From positions 49,234,364 to 49,298,363 of the forward strand of contig OW119929.1 in NCBI GenBank assembly GCA_933210815.1: a stretch of 64,000 nucleotides of DNA. The letters are read 5' to 3'. Below the pieces are notes generated by a model. The model was given only the letters and a program-made list of their open reading frames with translations. It was not told where the DNA came from and searched no databases. This DNA is from Meta bourneti. Taxonomy: Eukaryota; Arthropoda; Arachnida; Araneae; Tetragnathidae. Position 1 is the stretch's first letter; every line of letters starts with the position of its first letter. This document shows positions 11,565 through 21,974 of the stretch, piece by piece. The translations under genes were made by a program, and so were the position numbers.

Positions 11565-12066
11565 TTAAAAATTCAATTGCAAATATTCCTCTATCTTCTT
11601 AGGCAACTCGAGATCGTGTATTCCTCCCGGCAGTTGGTAACAACCAGACAACTGCTTTCGAATGGCACATCGACAAAGATGCTGCAAAGACCTCGGTTGA
11701 CGACTATAAGAAGCATCTCCTGAGACATTTTCCTTGAAAAAATTGGACACTATTGACACTGCTTTTCTGCGCAATTCCAAGACGCGATTCTTGGGACTTG
11801 CCAAGTGGCTCTCCGAGTTACTCAAGGATGATCTCAGAGGATGATAGTTGGATTTAGCCATGTAAATCTCTAGCTCTGATGTCGTGGGATATGCATCTGG
11901 AACGGACCTCCATATCAGTTGAATGCATTCCTGGGCATCTTCCAGCGTGATGTTTTTCATAGCAGACATCACGACAAAGTACACTATTTGGTTTATGAGC
12001 ATTTTCCTCCTTGAAGATGTGTCCCAAAATATCGTGAAAGGTCCTACGCGAACAAATGAGCGACGC
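11565..12066 (-). CDS. SOCS-box family gene B, exon 2 (SOCS box)
   Basis: Terminal coding exon. The acceptor is TTTTCAG with the first exon base at 12066, which completes the phase-2 codon left by exon 1 at 20630. It then reads RSFVRVGPFTIFW and continues to a TAA at 11565. The C-terminal 43 residues form a SOCS box: PRSLQHLCRCAIRKQL, then LELPKKIEEYLQL. The SLxxLCRxxIR helix is the Elongin-BC contact in known SOCS boxes, and LPxP-like plus YL residues form the Cullin-5 side; here LELPKK replaces LPLP. The middle (EDAQECIQLIWRSVPDAYP) aligns with gene A. By family, the product would be a substrate receptor of an Elongin-BC/Cullin-5 ubiquitin ligase. The joined protein is 373 aa. A start at the internal ATG is unlikely because the splice phase fits exon 1. 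Confidence 0.8.
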
Positions 12067-14689
12067 CTGAAAATGAGAAGGATGAATTATTACAGAGTAA
12101 TTGAAAGCATTCATATTCATCGTCATTAAACCTGTTGTAAACCGCACGATGGCGAAGCTCGATATTTTTTAGACCAGGGCAAATATTACTAATGCCGCTT
12201 TTAGTTCAAAATAAAAATTATGTATTAAAAATGAAAAAGATAACAATTAAAAGTTGATTAGAACATGTCTTTAAGGGAGAAATTTTTTTAAAACTTATTT
12301 GTATAAAATAACAAGCAAGTAGTAAGCAGTAGTAATTAGTTCTACATTGAAATTTGTTAACATAGACACAGACAAAATTATTTTACACATGAAAAGTGAA
12401 CAAGTTGGTTCTTATTAATCCTCAGCATTTTACCTAACAATACACATATCATGACCAAATAACCAACTCAATTGGTTGAAAGAATCCAAGGAAAGATTCC
12501 CTTGACCAAGGCGAAAACTGGTTAGACGACATGCAGGGAAAACTGCAGGCTGCAGAACGGATATATACGTGTGCACTCCTCAGAGGGATAATGTACTCTA
12601 GAAATTTTACACCTTGTCATAATTGCTTTTTCCCTACAGTTTATTTTGAGGTCTTGAAAGTGTGTACCCAAATCACTTTAGAATGGTTGTGTTCGTCAAA
12701 CATTTAAAGCAATATATAACAGTACGAAATTTTTTAATACTTAGTTCTTAAAATTCACTGTTTATTTACTCTTTCAGTAGTTTTGAACGTTGAGTATGTG
12801 ACTGAAAATATGTTTACGTCAATGAAGCGAAAGAAAGAAAAATATTCATGCTGTAACATTACCTGGTGAATGGATTAATCTAATACTCTGTTATTTAAAT
12901 ATTTATGTCACTCATTATTTTATTCAAAGAATGCTACAAAAGTATTAGATGCGTTTATATTTCTAATTTGTAGAACTATAGAAAAAATAATTTGACTTAT
13001 TAGGGGAAAGGCTTGGCATTACTTGCTATACCACTGGATGTGAATTTGGGCACTACAGACGCGTTTTCGACAAGAAGGAAAAATTATCAAGAGTGTCGAT
13101 TCGTCCTTGTCCTATAAATAACACATTTTTATACTTGGTGTTTAGAATTTCAGATTCTGTGCCAAACTGAGACAATTTTGCTAACCAAATTACCTTTCAC
13201 CAAAGAAAATTTGAAAAAGCAACTTACAATTCATGGCAGTTCTTGCGACAAGGTGAAAGCTTTACTTTACTAACAAAGAATTTAAATCAATATTTTTAGT
13301 TTCCCATAATATGGGGATTCGGAAGTCCAAATCGTGTCCCTTATCTTGAAATAAATGAAGTGCAAAACTCAGAAACGAGAAAAATAGCATTAAAGTTACT
13401 AAATAATCTCAAAGTGTTACTACGCTTAAAATCGGGAAAAACAAACAAATGCCGAAACAAAGGTATTTGAAACAGCTTATTTTTTCCAGTGCGCATTTGG
13501 GTATAGAACTCTACGAGCTACTGTTTTGTTCAATATTCAAATTCAAAGTATTTAAACTCACGCACACAAAGATAATGACTTCGAACTTTGTTCTTTTTAG
13601 TTGTGAAGGTCTAGTTTCAGATTGAATATTCCTAAGCGAATACAATCTTGGTCCAATAATTTAAGGTATTCTTTGTAGTTGTAATGAAAAGAACTCATGA
13701 ATCGTGATGTATTTTTAAAACGTTAACTGACGTTTTTTAAAACACTTATAAGAGCATTTTAGTTCTTACAGATTTTTAGAAAGGATGACTTGATGAAGTT
13801 TGCACGGGGGTGGCCAATACCTCAGGAACGGTCCTGGGGTCACCCTCCGTAGATGCCCTGAAAGATCATGAAGTATATTAAAACTTACTACATTGTGAAA
13901 ACCTCTAGAAATTCAAAAGAAATTACATTTAAAATAAATGGGTCGTAAAAGGATAACTCATGGTTTAGATATAGGTATATGTTTATGGCACAAGAGCCGG
14001 ATCGGCTATACTGCGTCAAACACAAGACAATAATGGAAAGATAAGTGCATCATTTAATACATAAAAAATTATTTTGTCCTTAGATTAATTTGTAAAAACA
14101 AATGCCTAAATGAAACAAAATAATATATTCTTGTGGGTCTTGTTCAAGAGATTTGTTATATATATATACATATTCATACAGGGTGATTATAATTAAAGTT
14201 CTACTTTCAAAAGCTGTAAAAAAGAACCACTGCTCAGATTGACCTGAAATTTGAACTGAATATACTCGAAGAAGGGGGAAATGGAAGAACATAAGAAAAA
14301 AATAGTTATTCTTAATTTTTAATTTCTTATTTTAAAATTACCGGTAAAGTTAAAATTATCACTTTAAAATAAGATGGATTACGTTAAATTAAAACGATGT
14401 AGTTCATATATATTTTAAAATTTTGACATAGATTTTCATTACAAGACGATTCAAATCAATTACATTTACATTTGTTCATCATGTTTCATAGGTGTTATTG
14501 AAAACTGTACTCCATAGTCAAGTAACTACAGCTATCATTCTAAATAGATATGTGGTTTCCATTTCGAAACCGAATCTCTGAATTTAAAAAGTACCATAAG
14601 GATTCGATTTGAAACTGAACGTCTGTTGGAGTAAAGGGAATTTTAAACAAAACTGCTGATCTTGGAATAATATCACAGCTGGAATTTTG

Positions 14690-15830
14690 AAAAATTCCTG
14701 GCAGAATCGCACTCAACATTCCCCCTTCGAAACGTTGTGGTTTCAGATAAGGAGTGTTTTTCATCCCCCTCCCTCCCCTTTCTCTTCACAGACACACACT
14801 GGTTCTGCCCCCTTCTCGGAAGTAAACTGTCCCACTCGGACCCGGGGCATTCCTTCACGAAGGCCCCTCTCGGACGGCAGTTAACATCACCTGATGTGTC
14901 AGACGGTCAGTAACGTCGCCTAACTCAATGACCTTGCCCAACTCCCTCCGGTGACCTTGGACTACGAGCGTTTCTTTTCCTTTGTATTGAGTTTTCGCTT
15001 CATCTTTAAAAGGGGTTCCGCGATATTCAGTCGAGTTAGGGTCTGTTCTGTTTTCTCGACCTCTCCTTCCATTAACTTCCAGAAAATTCATGCCACCTCT
15101 CAGATTAACTAATTTGGGTTATCCCGAGTTATCTGGACCTCAGAGGTAGTGGCCATGACTAATTTTTACTCTTTCCCACTCTGCATTTCTCATTCTCTTA
15201 ATTTCATTTCATCGTCAAACCTCTTCCGTTCAGCTTCTTCCCGCGCTGCTTTTCGCCCCTCCCCCTCCATATATAGCTACTTCTCACACCCTTTTGGCTT
15301 CTTCCCGAGCTGCTTTCTACCTCCATTCAGCTTCTTCACTCTCAATTCTAAGTGTGCGTATTCAGTATTCCATTTACTTAAAGTGTTACCGAAATAACAT
15401 CACATTAAGAACTACTCATTCACACTCCTAAAACATCAGGAAATTTAAACATTTAACCCTACAGCCCAAGCCTCATTAAATAATCAACACATTTCAAAAC
15501 ATGAAAATACTACATGTTTTTCAGTTATGTGTTTCCCCTGTGATTGGCTTAGGGATATAATTAGAAGGAACTTACCCCAGTAGTACTCGAGATATAAGAC
15601 TTGTTTCCTCTTGTCTTGGTCATCTTCCCTCTTTTCCCGTCGCACAGCTTTAGACACTGCCAGGTTTCAGGAATACTGCAAAACTTGTCAGAGACTGAGG
15701 TTTCTGTGATTCAGGGCCACTCTTTTGATGAGATGACACCCCTCAGATCCAGGCCTCTCGGCAATCCCAGGTTCAGAATCGCTTTTTCCCAACGCGGATC
15801 ATCCTGACTCCTGCAGTTATTCAACGAGTT
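14690..15830. other. pyrimidine-rich, GC-richer segment of unknown origin
   Basis: Contrasts with the surrounding A/T-rich intron. It contains CCCCCTCCCTCCCCTTTCTC, repeated CTTC/TTCC runs and a putative transcription-start-like stretch GATATAAGACTTG near 15590. The 82-codon plus-strand frame at 15149-15397 is Ser/Phe-rich low complexity and I do not call it a gene. It could be a solo LTR or retroelement end, but I find no TG...CA pair with a target duplication. Confidence 0.3.
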
Positions 15831-15949
15831 CTGCTTTTTCAACAACCAGCTCACTCTCCTCATACCTTCAATAACTCCCCTCGGGCAGATAGATTCCTTT
15901 CGACTGCATTTTGCCGTCTTCAGATCTCCAAGCGTCACCATTGGTAGGG

Positions 15950-18260
15950 ATGCTAAATGAATCACAGAACTGCTACTCAATCACCGATACTTTTGAATCA
16001 CAGTTCTTAACTATTACTGAATTATTCAATTAACAGTGATTATTAGAACAGTCATTGAGAATATTTATGATTCGGTAGAGGTGAGTGAGGGCTAAATGAT
16101 ATCAGCTGATATAGATTAACCCCGATACTGCGAAAGCGATTAGATAGCAGTTTTTCAGGGCTAAGTGATATCAGCTGATATTATAACCTCTATCTGTGAT
16201 TGCGACTGGTATTGGTGATTCCGTAGCAGTGAAAACTGAGACTTAGTATCAGTGATTTGGTAGCCCTAATCGGTGATTCGGTGGAGTGATGTATATATGT
16301 GTGGGATTTGGGACGAAGTTTATTTGCGCTAGGGGGATAGGATTTTTAACCAGGGTGGTGAGCATCATTAAAGGGGTTCTATAACACACCAGGGTGCCGC
16401 GTATTATGGTGCTAAGCTTTTACCAACAAGCTTACAGCGCTGACTATACAAATAGGAAGCTCTACAGTTGAAAGGGAAGATCAGAAGAAAACATTTTCAA
16501 AATTTGCTGACAAATTAATTATTGATATTCATCTTTTTCTAAATTATCCATTTTTTATATTAGGAATACATGAGCTATTAAATTTGATTTTTTTCGTTCT
16601 TTTTTGTTTTTGTTAAACATAAAAAATTTCTTTTTATTCCTCTTCTAAATTGTTTTCAATTATGAAATAATGAATTATATATGTACAAATGAGATAATGT
16701 TCAAACAGGTTCCGTTGAAAGATTTTGTGAATTGAATGAAACTAAATCAAGCCCATCAGATGATTATTTAGATTTCCTAGTAAATGGAACAAGAACATGG
16801 ATGGTACGCTAATCTTTCTACACTGAAAAATTCTTTTATTCTGTAAGACAATTTCTTCAGTTTTGCCTACATTTCGTTGCTTTAAAATCCCAAGATGAAT
16901 TGCGGGTGTTAGCAAAAGGAAGAGTTTTGAAAGTGGGTGAAGGTGATGTGACTGAATTGCAATCAAATTTTAAAAGTGCCGTTTTCATGTTTTGCGCTAG
17001 TGAGCGAATGGGACTGGGCGATGAGGTCCTCCATTAGGATCAGAGGAACACATTCTCTATTGGGTTTCTTTTGACAGAGGAAATAAATGTTTTCTTTGCA
17101 GTAACTAAAACAGTGTGTTCACCTAAGCATTTTCATTTCTTTAGTTCCCAGTAACACAGCATGACATGTGGGTGTTCTTATATTATTCCACATACCTTGT
17201 GAAATTTTGGAATATTAATTTGTCATTTGAGGTACTTCGGTGATGAATTACGAGCCAAGAATCTGCACTTGACTCGTGATTCATCTCGGATTAAAATATT
17301 CTTAATTTTTTACCTGTTGTATTTATGTTAGGGATAGCATAAATGCTCAGCCTCAACGAGCTGAAAGAAACTTAAGTTTGTTAAGACTTCTCACCAAGAA
17401 TCATTTCACATCTATCGGTGACTGCGACTGGTATTGGTAATTCAATAGTAGTGAAGACTGCTACTGGTATTGGTAATTCGGTAGCAGTTAAAACTGCTAC
17501 TGAGTATCCGTGATTTGGTAGGCCTAATCAGTGATTCGATAGAGTGATGTATGCCTATGTGGGATTTGGGACGTAGCTTATTTGTGTTTCTTTCGGGAGG
17601 ATAACATTTTCAACCAGGGTTCTGTGCAACATTATAGGGGCTCTATGATACACCGGGTGCCACGTATTATGGTGCTAAGCTTCTAACAAAGAGCTTATAG
17701 AGCTGACTAAATAAATAAGCTCTACTGTTGAAAGGTAAGGTCAGAACAAAGCATTTAAAAAATTTGCAATTTTAAATGACAAATTAATTATTGTTATTCA
17801 ACTTTTTCTAATTATCCATTTTTTTATATTATGAATACATGACATAATAAATTTGTTTTTTTTCTAGTTCTTATTTATTTTAGTTTAATATAAATATTTT
17901 CTTTTATTCCTTTTCTAAATTGTTTTCAATGATAAAATAATTAATTTTGTACAAAAGGAATATGTTTAAAATAGGTACCGCTGAAAGATTTTATGAATTG
18001 AATGAGATTAAATCATGGCCATCAGATGATTATTTGGATTTCCTAGTGAATAAAACAAGAACAAACATGTACGATTGCTTTTTTACACTGAAAAATTATT
18101 TTATTCTATAAGTCAATTTCTTCAGTTTTGCCTACGTATCGTTGTTGATTTGAAATGATAAATTATGGGTGTTAATGAAAGGAAGAGTTTTGAAAGTGAG
18201 TGAAGGTAATGTGATTGAAATGCAATCATAATTTTAAAAGTGCCAATTTTCATGGTTTCC
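15950..18260. repeat. tandemly duplicated ~850-bp unit with GTAGCAGTGAAAACTG sub-repeats
   Basis: 16190-16990 and 17410-18240 are diverged direct copies. Shared anchors are GTGTGGGATTTGGGACG / ATGTGGGATTTGGGACG, GTATTATGGTGCTAAGCTT, GAAAGATTTT and CATCAGATGATTATTT. Each copy begins with degenerate sub-repeats such as GACTGGTATTGGT and GTAGCAGTGAAAACTG, also found at 5.1 kb and 53.0 kb. No coding frame is conserved between the copies. Confidence 0.7.
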
Positions 18261-18559
18261 AAAATTGAATACATACTGCATACATATGGATTAAATACAT
18301 AAATCTTGATAAAACAACATTTTGACAAGTAAAACACTGCAAATCTGGATTAAATATACACAAAATACAAAAAAAAAATATTTTTTAACGGAAATCGCAT
18401 TTGACTAGTGAAATATTGCAAAACTGGATTAAATATACACAAATATGCAAAAAAAATTTAACGGAATTAAAGGTCGAGCAGTCGCATCAGGTTGTATTTT
18501 TCCTGTCTATTTTGTTTTATTAGTTACCTTATTATTTCTAGTATACCTTATTTCTTAAG

Positions 18560-18855
18560 ATGCCTTCTATTTTTAGTGTAGTCGATAAGTTTCAAGAGAA
18601 TTTTTCTGGTGGTAGACAAACTTTCGGGACTGAGGGAGTTGGTAATCGTTTTTTTTTTGTTACGAGTTGTGTCGCGATAAAGAGCTTTTTTTTATCTTTT
18701 TTAAAGGAATCGGGATTAATTAAATCTAAATTTTCTTGCGATAAATGCAACGGGGAAATGACGTTTTCTGTTAGGAATTCAGAGCGATGGATACACGTGG
18801 ATTTGTAGAAATCGCAGGGATAATCCAAATCCGTGTCCAAACTGAAAAGAACAAT
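18560..18855 (+). pseudogene. Merlin / ISXO2-like transposase N-terminal relic
   Basis: The plus-strand frame from 18560 reads SFLKESGLIKSKFSCDKC then NGEMTF, a typical N-terminal zinc-ribbon start (CxxC preceded by FL...GL). After a one-base frameshift near 18786 the next frame reads DGYTWICRNRRDNPNPCPN, which supplies the second cysteine cluster. The DDE domain is absent and the sequence soon becomes non-coding. It is on the opposite strand and 9 kb from the C-terminal relic at 9380-9715, so the two are independent fragments. Confidence 0.6.
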
Positions 18856-19155
18856 CTATGCAAGAGCACTTGACCATGTCAGAAATCGGAAATAAATAGA
18901 ACAATCTAGAAAAAAGAAGAATCGACACTTCTGGACGCTGGCAAGGTTGCCATAAAAACACGAGAACCCTAACCATAGAAAAATTCGGGTTACCATCAGC
19001 CGGCATCAGTCGCTTAAAACTGCGCCAAAAGTCGTTGCCACTCCGCGCGGCGGAGACTGCAGCTGTACCTTTTTTAGAGTATGTAATTTGATTGCTTCAA
19101 TTATAAAATTTCAATGTTCAGTTTTTGGAATTTCTTGTCAGAAAATGTATTTTTA

Positions 19156-19730
19156 AACAGGGCATGCTGATTTAAATCAGCTTGAATTAAATTTCATTTT
19201 TCTTTCTGTTATGTTTAATAATATTGAAAATGAAATAACTGAACAAGATGCATGTTATTTTATTCGAATATGTTAAGAACTTCGCTCCTACTGAGTTCAC
19301 CCCAAAATTATGTTGAAAATCATCCTCCCTTTGAAGACACTAAATAACAGTATTTGCTGGGATTATAATTACCAGACAAGTATTTCCATCAATTTCCAGA
19401 CAATTGCTTATGCTTGGCATTTTGGCACTGTTCTATTTACGCTATCATGTGATTTACTATGCTAACTCCTATGTCGCATTTTAATCTTTCAACATTTTTC
19501 CTAGCTACATTTCAATATATTAATATTTTACACAAAACATATTAATGTTTAAACAAATCAAAACTATATAAAAACTATACTGTAATTTGCTTGTCTCGTG
19601 TCCAACAAATTTAAACTTGTTCTGGGCAAGGGATTAATTAAAATCATAAAAATCCAACTTAAATAAAAAATCTTATTTAAATCAAATAAATCCGATGTTT
19701 TTTATTTAAAAAACATGATTTTTTCATAGC
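19156..19730. repeat. TTTAAATCA-type A/T-rich DNA repeat, partial copy
   Basis: Left end CAGGGCATGCTGATTTAAAT and right part AAATCATAAAAATCC, matching the longer copy at 44064-45520. Shared internal words include AACAAGATGCATG and CAAGGGATTAATTAAAAT. Probably an internally deleted DNA element; class not determined. Confidence 0.6.
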
Positions 19731-20629
19731 GTTTTTAAGAGAAATGGAAATTTTACACTTTAGTTTTTGAAATAAGTAATATACTTTCCCACAGCTTATG
19801 AATTTCTGAGTTCTAGAGAAAATCTCCACTTATACATCTTGAATAGTATTTTAGAAAAATTGTAAAGATTATAAATTAAACTATGGGACAGTAAATGTTG
19901 AAAAAAGTCAGAAGTTACTGGGGAAAAGGAAAACTATTTGACCATAATTTGCGAGTGAGATAAAATTAAAAAGTGAGAAGTTAGAAAGGATAATTGATGC
20001 AATTTAGAAGCTAATTCTAGTCTCAGGAGCTAGGATAGTATGGAGAATACAAATGTCAAATCTGAAATCAGGAAAGAAAAAAGAACACCCACATTAGTTT
20101 ATTGAGAGTTATTTTTATAGGTGAAGGAAATAAAGTTAAAAAGTTCATCGGCTGAGGAAGATTTTACTTTTGTTTAAACGGTATGTTTATAAAGCATTAT
20201 TGGTGTTAGAATAAATAAAAAATTTAAAAGATATTTTATTTGTGGATAGAAAGATAAAGTACAAACTGAGTTCTTTGGCGTTGTAAGCCGCGAAGTTAGC
20301 GACTCAGCCGTAGGGAACTTCCGGAGTGCACAACATTAAATGACAAAAAAACATCCCCTTCCAACCAATCATATTAAGTCACAGTCTAGAATGAAAGATA
20401 TTCTTCGGAAGCAACCAGTTAGAACTGTTATTGTGAAATCTCGATTAGTAACATCACTACCGTATTACTCCACTTGTCACTATTCTTTTCTTTCTCTCTT
20501 CTACTAAGAATTACGCTTCTAACGGTGTGCACCTTTTTGAACCATTTATCTATCATTTCCGAGAAAATAGGTGTTATTTACATAACTATTTACACTTATA
20601 AACACGTATATATTATCGAAAACACTTAC

Positions 20630-21249
20630 CTATGGAGTAGACGTTTAGCACAGCGTAGAGTAACAGCCCTTTCTATCGGAAATCCATACTTTATGAGGGT
20701 GGATACGACTTGAAAGCTGTCTTTGACCAATAATCTATTAGCGAGATCGTTTTTGTCAACAGTTTGATCCGGGACCGCTGGTAAAACTCCCCACAGGTTG
20801 AATCGAGCTTTCTGTGCGTGGTACAGAATATAACTTATACTCCCTGCATCGCTTAACAGAAATATATAAGGCTTATAAACACTGATTGAGAATAATTCTT
20901 TTAGGAAATCTGCAACTAGAACCGAGTTTTTGCAGTGTTTCACCAAGAGTTCCATGAACAAGTTGAAGGTGTACTGGTCTAGAACTTTACGTTCTGATAT
21001 ACTACCCAACTGTATTGACAGTAGCATCTTCAGGGGTCTCAAGCAATGACGAATTCGATCACATTTTTCTATGGAATATCGTACATGATTGATCATCTCC
21101 AATAACAGAGCCTTTTGGAATTTTTTCAGATAATCTGACCAATCGGCATGTAATGTCCAATTTTTATATTTAGTATATACCTCTTGTATACGCGGCTCCC
21201 AGTCAAAACCCGAACTGAACGACTCGTGAATGAAAGGTGGACACTCCAT
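20630..21249 (-). CDS. SOCS-box family gene B, exon 1 (ankyrin-like segment)
   Basis: I place the start at ATG 21249 (MECPPFIHESF), which aligns with MQFAPLMHESF of gene A. An in-frame ATG 45 nt upstream has no counterpart in the other copies and overlaps the conserved upstream block. The exon has 206 codons plus 2 nt and ends at a GTAAGT donor; the TAA at 20626-20628 is in the intron. Visible blocks are YLKKFQKALLLEMINHV, RPLKMLL, VADFLKELFS, PYIFLLSDAGSI, YILYHAQKARFNLWGVL and SFQVVSTLIKYGFPIERAV; the last is an ankyrin-like helix pair. It splices in phase to the SOCS-box exon at 11565-12066. A large TIR element sits only 127 bp upstream of the ATG, so expression of this copy may be altered. 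Confidence 0.8.
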
Positions 21250-21277
21250 TATATAATCCTCCGAGGCAGCTTTTGGG

Positions 21278-21306
21278 CAGAATAATGAAGTCAATGAGAT
21301 GTTCCG
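21278..21306 (-). promoter_or_regulatory. conserved upstream block of the SOCS-box family (copy B)
   Basis: CAGAATAATGAAGTCAATGA then GATGTTCCG on the plus strand. It lies 28 bp from the ATG and is four bases shorter than in copies A and C. Confidence 0.55.
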
Positions 21307-21530
21307 GACAAATTGGTGCTCCCTTGCAATCGAGCTCTCTCACCAGCTATACGCAGTCTGGACTCTTCTAGAAACCACAAGCGGATGGACACAGCAAGAA
21401 TCCTAATGTTAAATCTTAGACGAATTTTCGAAGGATAGCGCATGCGCATTAGTTGTGATTTTGTATGGGGAAAAATATTTGAAGGAAGGATATTCGGGAA
21501 AATCTCGGCATGCATAAGTTTAACATTAGG

Positions 21531-21656
21531 GGGGTATTTCAATTAACGTCACACTGGAGCAACACAACGGGCTATTGGTGACGGTCCGGGATCAATCCCA
21601 AGGGGAAAGATCCGAGGACAACACCACGTAATTTTGAACCACGGTCAGATGACGTT
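21531..21656 (-). repeat. SINE-A 3' fragment with target duplication
   Basis: Tail GGGTATTTCAATTAACG to body CAGATGACG, truncated on the head side. The target duplication is TTAACATTAGG against TTAGCATTAGG. It interrupts a sequence, ATTAGGATTCTTGCTGTGTC, that is itself a partial inverted copy of the element terminus at 21377. Confidence 0.8.
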
Positions 21657-21761
21657 AGCATTAGGATTCTTGCTGTGTCTAATCTGGGTTCCATAATTCC
21701 ATTAGTTTCTTGGATTTTTCGGTGTCACGTTCCATTACAAGGCGATTCCAAACATATTTTC

Positions 21762-21804
21762 GGGCCGCGGTGGCCCGGTTGGAAGAGTAATACACCCCCC
21801 CCCC
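21762..21804 (+). repeat. SINE-A reduced to head plus poly-C tail, with target duplication
   Basis: GGGCCGCGGTGGCCCGGTTG followed by GAAGAGTAATACAC and a run of 14 C, flanked by the perfect 14-bp duplication CCAAACATATTTTC. The whole body between head and tail is missing, yet the duplication is intact, so the RNA or cDNA was internally deleted before or during insertion. Confidence 0.75.
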
Positions 21805-21854
21805 CCAAACATATTTTCTTAATCGTTTTACTTTGATCCGTTTTAAATAGTTGG

Positions 21855-21970
21855 GGGTTGGGTATTTCAATTAACGTCACACTGGAGCAACACAATGGGC
21901 TATTGGTGACGGTCCGGGATCAATCCCAAAGGGAAAGATCCGAGGACAACACCACGTAATTTTGAACCAC
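21855..21970 (-). repeat. SINE-A 3' fragment with target duplication
   Basis: Tail GGGTATTTCAATTAACG through GAACCACA, flanked by CCGTTTTAAATAGT on both sides. Head-side truncation, as at 21531. Confidence 0.8.
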
Positions 21971-21974
21971 ACCG

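Larger units (their letters stand above)
12067..20629 (-). other. gene B intron (8.6 kb), repeat-filled
   Basis: Bounded by GTAAGT at 20629 and TTTCAG at 12067. The 12390-12700 part aligns with 46470-46720 of the gene A intron (GACATATACGTGTG-like and TAATGTACTC words), showing common origin. 12700-14080 shows nothing recognisable. 13950-14050 has a SINE-B-like tail fragment (TTTATGGCACAAGAGCC). Near 14177 a CAGGGTGATTATAATTAAAG terminus of a mariner-type element has no visible partner. Confidence 0.65.

Noticed and set aside
11289..11723. 144-codon plus-strand gene
   Set aside because: Antisense to the SOCS-box exon of gene B and its 3' flank; the frame is not conserved at gene A.
14170..14292. 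complete mariner MITE from the CAGGGTGATTATAATT end
   Set aside because: No matching inverted end was found nearby; at most one terminus remains.
15149..15397. 82-codon secreted-like plus-strand protein
   Set aside because: Ser/Phe/Pro low-complexity translation of a pyrimidine-rich tract; no conserved frame or splice context.
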